A DNA stretch of 9,884 nucleotides from Desulfocapsa sp. (GCA_029935135.1 JAOZKX010000048.1:1-9884), one strand, 5' to 3'; shown: positions 1 through 6,096, counted from the first letter of the stretch. Numbers and translations: made by a program. The notes: generated from the letters alone by a model not told the origin.

Positions 1-516
1 TATAAATTCAAGAATAAAAAACTTTCCATGTTTATCGGTGAGTGAGGACTGATTTTTCCCTATTAAATCTGTATTATAAGGATGGGCAATAATGGTACTA
101 TTGGTATCAAGAATCCAGAAATATCCCTTTCCATCTGCAAACTTTGAGGCCATCAGCAGATCTATTATATGTTTTTTGACCAATTCTGGAGACTCTTCAC
201 CGCTGTTTTTCGCATATATATCTTCTGCAACGGTTAGAACTTCACCCATCTTCTCTTGAAGAATCTTCCCGGTCTGTATTTGACTCTTTGCTCGTCGATG
301 CCGGATGCCACTTGCAAGTGTTTCAACTATATTGCGTAAATCGTTCTTCTTTTCTGTGATATAGTCACTTTCAATTCGGCTTACATCTTTCTGTCCGACC
401 TGATATTCATATCCCAACCAAATGGCTGCCAGAATGCCAATGGCAAGTGACAAAGCAATGCGTATAGACTTCTGATACAGTCCATGAAGTGAAGGAATTT
501 TCTTTGTGTGTGCCAT
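1..516 (-). CDS. Membrane-anchored Cache-domain sensor protein, N-terminal part
   Basis: Partial gene: 172 codons from an ATG at 516, still open at the left window edge. A short basic N-terminus (MAHTKK) precedes one hydrophobic membrane segment at about residues 18-36. A helical stretch follows (about 41-125), then a segment typical of an extracytoplasmic Cache (sCache_2-like) ligand-binding domain: GYFWILD at 131-137 and the HP...L.GKN pattern around His145-Pro146. In known families this domain opens methyl-accepting chemotaxis proteins, histidine kinases or diguanylate cyclases. The output domain lies outside the window, so which one applies cannot be told. The ATG is the only reasonable start, because an in-frame TGA lies 39 bases upstream. 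No clear Shine-Dalgarno is visible, so translation initiation is probably weak. The 14-G tract lies about 67-80 bases upstream of the start. A chemotaxis receptor would suit the che genes further right, but that is inference. Confidence 0.75.
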   Translation of the reverse strand, partial: MAHTKKIPSLHGLYQKSIRIALSLAIGILAAIWLGYEYQVGQKDVSRIESDYITEKKNDLRNIVETLASGIRHRRAKSQIQTGKILQEKMGEVLTVAEDIYAKNSGEESPELVKKHIIDLLMASKFADGKGYFWILDTNSTIIAHPYNTDLIGKNQSSLTDKHGKFFILEFI

Positions 517-582
517 AGGATATTTTTTGTGACAGGCTTGCCCGCACCATCACTTTTTTAAGTTCACCATGGGGTGAGGTAA

Positions 583-596
583 CCCCCCCCCCCCCC
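583..596. repeat. 14-base poly-C (poly-G on minus strand) homopolymer
   Basis: Fourteen consecutive C on the plus strand. The tract sits in the 297-base gap between the nuclease gene and the Cache-sensor start, about 67 bases upstream of the sensor ATG. GGGGT at 571-575 can pair with ACCCC at the edge of the tract (582-586). Long G/C runs change length easily by slipped-strand mispairing and are known phase-variation switches in other bacteria. They are also common sequencing and assembly error sites. Here the tract lies upstream of an in-frame stop relative to the sensor, so a length change could act only on transcription or leader structure, not on the sensor's reading frame. Confidence 0.9.
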
Positions 597-610
597 AAAT
601 ACGCCATACC

Positions 611-666
611 ACAAAAGGTGCGCTTCCACACAAACACAAGCATGTAACTGATACTGCACCTTTTGT
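611..666. repeat. Perfect 11-bp inverted repeat with 34-nt spacer
   Basis: ACAAAAGGTGC at 611-621 is the exact reverse complement of GCACCTTTTGT at 656-666. It lies downstream of the nuclease stop and upstream of the G/C homopolymer and sensor start on the minus strand. It is not a typical intrinsic terminator, because the loop is long and no U-run follows the stem directly. It may be a leader hairpin, a protein-binding site or an element remnant. Nothing else recognisable was seen in 517-813. Confidence 0.6.
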
Positions 667-813
667 AACTGTTCCCTTACTTGACTAATGGTATCATAAC
701 CTTCAGTCAAAGTCCAAGGAGGAGGAAGGGTAATGATTGTAATCGATGGCAAGATGCCACTACAGTGGACAGGTAGAGATCTGTACATTGCAGGATTTAA
801 TGAAAGAATCTGT

Positions 814-1317
814 TCATTTTCTTTTCCATACCCAGGGAGGAATTGGCTTCTTTTCCTGCCACAGGCCCAATTGATTTTTTCGGGCATTGCCCTCAAATCG
901 TTTCCATTTTTCACAGACGGGTTCTTTACAATAATATATGTGTACCCAGGCGAGACCGTTTTTAATGAGTTCCTCATTCAGACACTTGCCGCTATCCGTT
1001 GTCACAACAGCTACCATCCGCCCGTATTTGTCCCAGTCTTTCACTTCCAGGGTAATATGTTTTCTGTACACGGACCTGTTTGTAAATTTCTTCGCTGTCT
1101 GTGAATAGGGTTGCTTCCATTCCGGAGTATCAATTCCCCAAAGTCTCACCATTACAGTTTTTTCCTCGTAACGGATCTGGATTGAATCCCCATCTATTGT
1201 TTTAGTAACCTTTGCCTTAAAAGTTTGTCCTGAGCAGCCGGATCGAGCAAACAATAAAGACGCCAAGACAGCTAGAAAGAGAAAGATAACATTCAAACGA
1301 CTTTTAACATTCCTCAT
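814..1317 (-). CDS. Exported staphylococcal nuclease-like protein (SNase/thermonuclease family)
   Basis: 167 residues. A hydrophobic N-terminal export signal (about residues 9-24) is followed by a complete SNase domain. Its motifs are TIDGDSI (41-45), VRLWGIDTPEW (57-67), DKYGRMVA (96-103), GLAWVH (121-126) and NQLGLW (148-153). The residues matching the S. aureus nuclease active site are present: Arg58, Glu66 and Arg100, plus Asp42 and Asp63 as likely Ca2+ ligands. The expected role is extracytoplasmic, Ca2+-dependent cleavage of DNA or RNA. A Cys at 28 follows a poor lipobox (ARSGC, no Leu at -3), so lipidation is uncertain. The start is well supported: AGGAGG lies 8-9 bases upstream of the ATG on the minus strand (complement CCTCCT, 1326-1331). 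The gene is divergent from the cNMP-domain gene and shares a 222-base upstream region with it. There is no functional link to the chemotaxis genes. It ends in TGA about 300 bases before the sensor gene. Confidence 0.9.
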   Translation of the reverse strand: MRNVKSRLNVIFLFLAVLASLLFARSGCSGQTFKAKVTKTIDGDSIQIRYEEKTVMVRLWGIDTPEWKQPYSQTAKKFTNRSVYRKHITLEVKDWDKYGRMVAVVTTDSGKCLNEELIKNGLAWVHIYYCKEPVCEKWKRFEGNARKNQLGLWQEKKPIPPWVWKRK

Positions 1318-1360
1318 TCAACACTCCTCCTGAAGTAAACAACCGATGATTCTTCTTACA

Positions 1361-1393
1361 ACTGAGATGGTACCATTCTCAATACAATTGAGA
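1361..1393. promoter_or_regulatory. Clustered TTGAGA/TCTCAA motifs with a 7-bp palindrome
   Basis: TCTCAAT (1377-1383) and ATTGAGA (1387-1393) form a perfect inverted repeat separated by ACA. A related ACTGAGA lies at 1361-1367, next to the palindrome ATGGTACCAT. These sit in the shared upstream region of the divergent nuclease and cNMP-domain genes, a typical place for an operator. No known regulator motif is recognised; the regulatory role is inference. Confidence 0.3.
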
Positions 1394-1475
1394 TTAATAA
1401 TAAAAAATATGCATGATCCTTGTTATTTTTCAGCCCCTTATGATAGAATTCGAGTACTATTGAAGATAATTTCAT

Positions 1476-1491
1476 TGGCTTAAACAGTGCA
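1476..1491 (+). promoter_or_regulatory. Candidate sigma-54 (-24/-12) promoter for the cNMP-domain/activator operon
   Basis: TGGCTTAAACAGTGCA matches the sigma-54 consensus TGGCACG-N4-TTGCA at TGGC and at TGCA, with the obligatory GG and GC separated by exactly 10 bases (GG 1477-1478, GC 1489-1490). Transcription would start near 1502 and leave a leader of about 38 bases before the ATG at 1540. The second gene of this operon is itself a sigma-54 activator, so autoregulation is plausible. A GG-N10-GC pair alone is common by chance; the extra consensus bases and the position raise the support. Confidence 0.5.
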
Positions 1492-1539
1492 TGAACTGAA
1501 ACAATCACTTACAATCATCTTGATTGAAGAAATACTTTT

Positions 1540-2034
1540 ATGGAAACTCCACATAACAGATTATCTGACTCGGAAGAAGAAACAAGGGAATTCCTTCTTA
1601 ACCTCCCTTTATTTGACAGTTGCAATGTGGATGAACTCTCCATACTCGCACGACACATGAGCTATATCAATCTGCAAAGGGGCGAATTCCTTTTTGTCGA
1701 GGGGGACAAAGGAGATTTCATGGGCTTTGTTGTTCAAGGTGTGCTGGAGGTCATGAAAAAATCGGCAACAGGAGAAAACATTGTTATTGCCCGGCTGACC
1801 AAGGGAAGTTCCATTGGTGAGATGGCCCTTATTGACAAATCGCCACGTTCTGCTACAGTTGTCTGTCGACAACCAGTTACAATGGTCACTCTCACAAGTA
1901 AAGGTTTTGATCGTCTTACTGAGAAATCACCACTACTTGGAGTGAAGCTTATCCAGAAAACAGCTAGATTACTCAGTCTTAATATGCGCAGAACATCCAG
2001 TAAACTTGCAGATACACTTCCACCCACATATTGA
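1540..2034 (+). CDS. Stand-alone cyclic-nucleotide-binding domain protein
   Basis: 164 residues with a single cNMP-binding (CAP-effector-like) beta-roll. The start LPLFDSCNVDELSILARHM is the usual entry helix. GEFLFVEGDKGD (48-59) and the phosphate-binding cassette GEMALIDKSPRSATV (93-107) follow, with Glu94 and Arg103 in place to hold the ribose-phosphate of a cyclic nucleotide. There is no helix-turn-helix; after the domain only a short helix and a tail of about 20 residues remain. It is therefore not a CRP/FNR transcription factor but probably a sensory or partner subunit. It lies 57 bases upstream of the sigma-54 activator gene on the same strand, most likely in the same operon. No convincing Shine-Dalgarno precedes the ATG at 1540, and no alternative start is better. 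Whether it binds cAMP, cGMP or nothing cannot be seen from the sequence. Confidence 0.85.
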   Translation: METPHNRLSDSEEETREFLLNLPLFDSCNVDELSILARHMSYINLQRGEFLFVEGDKGDFMGFVVQGVLEVMKKSATGENIVIARLTKGSSIGEMALIDKSPRSATVVCRQPVTMVTLTSKGFDRLTEKSPLLGVKLIQKTARLLSLNMRRTSSKLADTLPPTY

Positions 2035-2091
2035 TGATCTGTTTCCTGCTCACTTCTTCCTAGAAATGCAGTTACGACTCTACTAAAAACT

Positions 2092-3585
2092 ATGTCTGAA
2101 GTTCCATCTATACTATTTGCTGATCGCCAGCCAGACAAGCAGGATATCTGTCTCCAATTGTTTCAGGAAGTTACCTCAGATGCACTGCACACCTGTTCCA
2201 ACAAAAAAGATCTATTGCAAACCCTTGAACAGGAACAAATTGACATTCTTTTTCTTGACCTCAGCCTCTCTTCCGAAGAATCCGGAATCACACTTTTAGA
2301 TGATATCCAGAAAGAACAGACTGATCTTTTGATTATTGCCGCTGTCCCAAAAGATAACCTGAAACTCGAACAGGAGATCCTCGACAGGGATATTTTCTAC
2401 TACATCAACACTCCTTACCAGAAATCAGAGGTACAACTAGGGCTGAAACGGGCCTGTATCAAACTTGGGCTTGACTGTTCTCCTAAGAAACCTGCTGCTC
2501 CAAGAGTTATAAACGATTTCTACGGCCTTATTGGTGAAAGCAGAGTGATGCAGACTCTATTCGATATGATCACCAAGGTATCTGATGACGATTTTGCCAC
2601 CGTTCTCATTCGTGGAGAGTCAGGTACAGGAAAAGAGCTCGTTGCCAAGGCCATCCACAAACACTCCAGACGAAAATCAAAACATTTTGTCCCCGTCAAC
2701 TGTGCAGCCATTCCCGATGATCTTCTTGAAAGTGAATTGTTCGGTTATCAGAAAGGTGCCTTCACCGGGGCCACCCAAAACAAAATCGGCCGTATCCAAT
2801 ACGCGGATGAGGGTACTCTGTTTCTTGATGAAATAGGAGATATGAAGCCATCATTGCAGGCGAAACTGTTACGCGTCCTGCAGGAAAAAGAATTCGAACC
2901 GGTTGGCGCCCTAAAGGCAACACCTGTCGACACGCGCGTTGTTGCAGCCACCCATTGTGACCTTGAGCAACTGGTTTCCGAAGGAACATTCAGAGAAGAT
3001 CTTTACTATCGTTTATCAGTTATTCCTCTTTCCATTCCTCCGTTAAAAGAACGTAAAGAGGATATCCCACTACTGTTGGAACGCTTTATCGATCAACATA
3101 CCAGACAGAGAGGAAGAGAGGAGTTTACTATTCCCTACCAGGTAATGGCCGTACTTATCTCATACAACTGGAAAGGAAATGTCCGCGAACTTGAAAACAT
3201 GGTTCAACATATGTCTGTTCTCTGTAGCGGTAGGCAAGTAGAACTGCAAGACCTCCCAGAACGATTTCTCGAAGGATTTGATCCGGAATCCATTGACAAA
3301 GAGATGCTGGAATCAGTTCTTTCAGCCGATTTTTCCACATCGTCCAGCAAAACCCTGGAGCCAGCAGTACAGACAACAGCCCTTCCAACGAACAGCCAGT
3401 TGGAAGCCGGACAAGTGGATTTCAAAGAACTTATCAACGATTACGAGGCACAGCTCATTATCCAGGCAATGAAATTTACCAGCGGCAACAAAAAAGAAGC
3501 AGCAAAACTCCTTAATTTAAAGAGGACAACCCTTCTTGAAAAGATAAAGAAAAAGAACCTGCAGGGAATGTGGGAGGAAAGCTGA
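2092..3585 (+). CDS. Sigma-54-dependent NtrC-family response regulator with partly degenerate receiver
   Basis: 497 residues in the NtrC domain order. An N-terminal receiver (about 6-124) is followed by an AAA+ sigma-54 activation domain (about 143-375): Walker A GESGTGKE 175-182, the sigma-54-contacting GAFTGA loop 222-227, Walker B LFLDEIGD 243-250, and FREDLYYRL 300-308. After a low-complexity linker (about 410-440) comes a C-terminal Fis-type helix-turn-helix (about 451-490, KKEAAKLLNLKRTTLLEKIKK). The ATPase half looks fully functional for opening sigma-54 promoters. The receiver keeps the phosphoacceptor Asp56 (LFLDLSL) and one acidic-pocket Asp (Asp11). The second acidic residue is Arg, the switch Thr/Ser is Ala (IIAAV), and the conserved Lys before Pro is Thr107 (INTPY). 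Phosphorylation control may therefore be weak or replaced. No clear Shine-Dalgarno precedes the start, and an in-frame stop closes off an earlier ATG at 2066. Its stop TGA directly abuts the stop of the convergent gene. Confidence 0.93.
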   Translation: MSEVPSILFADRQPDKQDICLQLFQEVTSDALHTCSNKKDLLQTLEQEQIDILFLDLSLSSEESGITLLDDIQKEQTDLLIIAAVPKDNLKLEQEILDRDIFYYINTPYQKSEVQLGLKRACIKLGLDCSPKKPAAPRVINDFYGLIGESRVMQTLFDMITKVSDDDFATVLIRGESGTGKELVAKAIHKHSRRKSKHFVPVNCAAIPDDLLESELFGYQKGAFTGATQNKIGRIQYADEGTLFLDEIGDMKPSLQAKLLRVLQEKEFEPVGALKATPVDTRVVAATHCDLEQLVSEGTFREDLYYRLSVIPLSIPPLKERKEDIPLLLERFIDQHTRQRGREEFTIPYQVMAVLISYNWKGNVRELENMVQHMSVLCSGRQVELQDLPERFLEGFDPESIDKEMLESVLSADFSTSSSKTLEPAVQTTALPTNSQLEAGQVDFKELINDYEAQLIIQAMKFTSGNKKEAAKLLNLKRTTLLEKIKKKNLQGMWEES

Positions 3586-5589
3586 TCAGGCAGCCATACT
3601 GGCTGTAAGAGAGTTAATTTTTTCGCCAATATCTTCCTGGCTTGCCGGAGTCAATAAAATGTCGTCAACACCGTATTTTACTGCCTTTATAACGGTGGAA
3701 CGCGTCCAGCCCGGCCCAGCTGCAATCAAGGGAAGCGAACTGGCACCACTTATCTTGATTGCGACTCCCATCCCATTTTCATTTACTTCTGTCATCAGCA
3801 GAAAGATTGCCTGTACTTCTCCTGGAAGATAATCACCGACACTCTCTTTATGAGTCAATACCTTGTATGGCAGGCTCTTTTCAGTAAGGACTGTTGTGAT
3901 TTTTTCACATTCCTGCGGATCATTACTGACAAGGAGAAAAGCAGGGTTTGCAGACTCACCCGGGGCAACACTCCCGACACCTTCTCCACCTCCAGCAGTG
4001 CCTGCAGCCTGAGAAGTGATTTCCCCCTTCACTCTTTCTTCTTCCTCAGCTGTATCAGCAACAGCAACAGCACCGAGCTGATCCAGTTCCAAGAGCGGAG
4101 CAGGAAATAACATCTGGATCTTACCCATTTCAGAATCCCCGATAGTCAGTTTGCAACTGGACATATAGTAATTCTGATCAGGCATGGGAGCATCTGAGTC
4201 GGTATCAACTTTTAGGGGAATGACTTTTTCAAGATGTGTTTTCACGAAACGAAATTGTTTAGGGTATTGCTCTTCAAAAACTGATGTGAATACCCCGGCA
4301 ATAATATTTGTTATTTCACCATACGCATCTTCAGTATCATCACTGAACTCCTCGTCAGCAACAACGACATCAAGCTCAGATGGCGGCAACATAATAAGAG
4401 TACCACCAATAAAGATGGCATCTTTGAGTCCTACAAAGAGAAAACTTTTGTCCTCAACCTCACCCACCACATCCATATGAGCCAGGATCTGTTTACCAGA
4501 GGCCTCATCAAAGAAATAATCCTCTTTACTGACGAGACGATTATCTTGCTCACTGAGAGTAATTTCTGAGCCGAGAATAGCACCAACCTCTTCCTGCATT
4601 CGAGACTGGCAAAGCTCGAGAACTGAATCAACCCTTTTCTTCTGTTTTTGTACATCAACTGCCTGCTCAGCCTGAGTTGACCCGGAAGAATCGCCATCAG
4701 CCGCAGTACCATTACTCCCGGCAGCTGCAACTTGAGCCGTATCAGTCGCAGCATCTACGGATGCTGTACTACTCTCGGGCGCAGATTTGATTTCATCGAC
4801 ACCAAACGGAGCAGCAGGGATGAGCATTATCAATGTGCCCATTTCCTTGTCATTAAAGGTCATCTTATTTGATACCTGGTAGTAATTCTGATTGGGTATC
4901 AAATCATCCGTAGTGCCATCCACCTTAATGGGAGTAATAAGTTGTTGCTCTTTACGGATAAAGCGGCAGGACTTGGGATACATCTCTTCAAAGGTTTTGG
5001 TATAGGATCCTGCAATAATATTTGCAATTTCTCCATACGAATCCTCTATCTCTTCACTGTAATCCTCACTTGCAACCACCTCTTCCAACTCACTGTCCGG
5101 AAGCATAATAAGGGTACCACCAAGACGCACGGCATCTTTGACAGGAATCAGCAGACAGCCATTCCCTTCCACATCTCCGGTTATCTGCATTTCAGCAAAT
5201 ATGAGTTTTCCGGCAGGTTCATCAAAAAAGTCTTCTTTACTGATGAGTTGGGTAGAAAAATCAGAAAAAGCAAGCGTTCCACCAATAAGTCCGCCGACCT
5301 CTTCGCCTATACGAGGCTGCACTTCTTTAAGAACTTTATCTAGTTTTTTCTTGGCTTTTTCAGGTGATTCAGCTGGTGGGAGTTGTTCGACTTCAGTCTC
5401 GGCCGATGCATTTTCTGAATCAGCATTCGCACTCTCTGTTTCTGCAGCTGCAGTTTCGGAAGAGGCTGAACTCTCTGCAACTGGTTCTGCTACGGGCTCT
5501 TCCACTTCGGTTTTTTCTTCATCCACACCAAAGGGAGCCGCAGGCATGAGCATGGTTAGGGTACCAAGCTCTTTATCATTAAAAATCAT
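3586..5589 (-). CDS. Multi-domain CheC/CheX-like phosphatase with C-terminal pseudo-receiver (main segment of interrupted gene)
   Basis: 667 residues from the ATG at 5589. Residues 1-24 are the tail of CheC-like repeat 1. An acidic, Ala/Glu/Ser-rich linker (25-77) follows, then repeat 2 (about 78-266), a second linker (267-315), repeat 3 (316-500), a Gly/Ala/Glu linker (501-547) and a receiver-like domain (548-663). Each full repeat carries the CheC/CheX signature S/A-x-GEI-x-NIIAG (Glu187/Asn190 and Glu425/Asn428), the pair that dephosphorylates CheY-P in this family. The receiver-like domain lacks the phosphoacceptor Asp (FLLMTEVNENG), the switch Thr/Ser (IAAG) and the Lys (LLTP), so it cannot be phosphorylated in the usual way. 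The ATG at 5589 has no good ribosome-binding site and lies in the middle of a domain. The open frame continues upstream to a TGA at 5641-5643, and repeat 1 continues beyond that in the same frame. It is most likely the downstream part of one 836-codon gene. It is the last gene of the cheY-cheX-cheX cluster. Confidence 0.75.
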   Translation of the reverse strand: MIFNDKELGTLTMLMPAAPFGVDEEKTEVEEPVAEPVAESSASSETAAAETESANADSENASAETEVEQLPPAESPEKAKKKLDKVLKEVQPRIGEEVGGLIGGTLAFSDFSTQLISKEDFFDEPAGKLIFAEMQITGDVEGNGCLLIPVKDAVRLGGTLIMLPDSELEEVVASEDYSEEIEDSYGEIANIIAGSYTKTFEEMYPKSCRFIRKEQQLITPIKVDGTTDDLIPNQNYYQVSNKMTFNDKEMGTLIMLIPAAPFGVDEIKSAPESSTASVDAATDTAQVAAAGSNGTAADGDSSGSTQAEQAVDVQKQKKRVDSVLELCQSRMQEEVGAILGSEITLSEQDNRLVSKEDYFFDEASGKQILAHMDVVGEVEDKSFLFVGLKDAIFIGGTLIMLPPSELDVVVADEEFSDDTEDAYGEITNIIAGVFTSVFEEQYPKQFRFVKTHLEKVIPLKVDTDSDAPMPDQNYYMSSCKLTIGDSEMGKIQMLFPAPLLELDQLGAVAVADTAEEEERVKGEITSQAAGTAGGGEGVGSVAPGESANPAFLLVSNDPQECEKITTVLTEKSLPYKVLTHKESVGDYLPGEVQAIFLLMTEVNENGMGVAIKISGASSLPLIAAGPGWTRSTVIKAVKYGVDDILLTPASQEDIGEKINSLTASMAA

Positions 5590-6078
5590 GGTGTTAGATA
5601 CCTGATAATAATTCTGATTAGGTATCAGTTCATCGGATGTTCAATCAATTTTAATGGGAGTAATAACCTGCTGCTCTTTACGAATAAAGCGACAGGATTT
5701 AGGGTACATCTCCTCAAATGTTTTCGTATAGGATCCTGCAATAATATTTGCAATCTCACCATACGAATCTTCAATCTCCTCGCTATACTCTTCGCTGGCA
5801 ACCACCTCTTCCAGTTCACTCTCAGGAAGCATAATGAGTGTTCCACCAAGACGCACAGCATCCTTGACAGAAAGAAGCAGACAGCCGTCACCTTCCACAT
5901 CCCCGGTTACCTGCATTTCAGCAAATACGAGTTTTCCGGAAGCTTCCTCAAAAAAGTCTTCTTTACTTATAAGTCGTGCGGAAAAATCTGAAAATGTCAG
6001 AGTGCCGCCGATAAGGCCACCAACCTCTTCACCTATGCGCGGCTGTACCTCTTCAAGAATCCGATCAAGCTTTTTTTT
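4090..6078 (-). repeat. Three tandem CheC/CheX-like domain repeats in DNA
   Basis: Repeat 1 spans 5518-6078, repeat 2 spans 4792-5358 and repeat 3 spans 4090-4644 (minus strand). Repeats 1 and 2 are offset by exactly 726 bases (242 codons). They are nearly identical over long stretches, for example around the shared GGATCCTGCAATAATATTTG at 5731 and 5005, which implies a recent internal duplication. Repeat 3 is clearly related at protein level (offset about 714 bases) but older. Similar DNA of this length can drive recombination between repeats. Confidence 0.85.
5641..5643 (-). other. In-frame TGA interrupting the CheC/CheX-like multidomain gene
   Basis: Minus-strand codons read PIKID-TGA-TSDELIPNQNYYQVSN. 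The same place in repeat 2 reads PIKVD-GGC-TTDDLIPNQNYYQVSN, so TGA replaces a Gly codon; GGA to TGA needs one base change. The 17 codons between the TGA and the ATG at 5589 are open and conserved. The direct observation is a single stop with no frameshift. Whether it is a mutation, a sequencing error or a recoded codon is undecided. Confidence 0.85.
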
Positions 6079-6096
6079 GATTTTTTGGTCAGACAT
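5641..6096 (-). CDS. CheC/CheX-like phosphatase domain, repeat 1 (N-terminal segment of interrupted gene)
   Basis: 151 residues from an ATG at 6096 to the in-frame TGA. Residues 7-151 form most of one CheC/CheX-like domain: KKKLDRILEEVQPRIGEEVGGLIGG-type N-terminal helices (positions 7-31), the central GGTLIMLP strand (84-91), and the active-site helix SYGEIANIIAG (111-121) with Glu114 and Asn117. The domain is cut before its last strands (matching NYYQVSN...GTLIMLIPAAPFGVDE of repeat 2), which are encoded after the TGA. As translated it would be an incomplete domain, unless the stop is read through. No obvious Shine-Dalgarno precedes the ATG (CAAAAACTGTTT-ATG), so the start rests on repeat similarity and on the MSDQKIKKK N-terminus. 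It follows the second cheX after a 119-base gap that holds an inverted repeat. The likely target, from the family, is CheY-P. Confidence 0.75.
   Translation of the reverse strand: MSDQKIKKKLDRILEEVQPRIGEEVGGLIGGTLTFSDFSARLISKEDFFEEASGKLVFAEMQVTGDVEGDGCLLLSVKDAVRLGGTLIMLPESELEEVVASEEYSEEIEDSYGEIANIIAGSYTKTFEEMYPKSCRFIRKEQQVITPIKID

Noticed and set aside
570..581. 12-base match TGGGGTGAGGTA shared with the reverse complement near 7903-7914
   Set aside because: A 12-base match is expected by chance in about 10 kb when both strands are compared. One copy lies inside the TPR coding sequence.
611..666. Integron attC site or intrinsic terminator
   Set aside because: No attC core consensus and no integrase are seen. 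The loop is too long, and no U-run follows the stem.
564..977. 137-residue minus-strand open frame ending with a Gly run from the G-tract
   Set aside because: Its first half overlaps the nuclease gene in another frame. The rest is low-complexity sequence from the homopolymer, with no family resemblance and no ribosome-binding site.
733..1104. 123-residue plus-strand open frame
   Set aside because: Lies antisense to the nuclease gene, which has intact catalytic motifs and a strong Shine-Dalgarno.
1234..1248. Lipoprotein signal at Cys28 of the nuclease
   Set aside because: The residues before Cys are ARSG, without the Leu expected at -3. An ordinary signal peptide or membrane anchor is at least as likely.
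5138..5605. 155-residue plus-strand open frame rich in Ser/Ala
   Set aside because: Antisense shadow of the acidic Glu/Ala/Ser linker and repeat 2. A similar shadow occurs opposite repeat 1 simply because the DNA is duplicated.
5597..5643. Selenocysteine (TGA plus SECIS hairpin) as the firm explanation of the interruption
   Set aside because: The hairpin also exists in repeat 2, which has a Gly codon. Its 16-nt loop is large, and the residue aligns to Gly/Thr in a linker rather than to a redox Cys. Kept only as an option.
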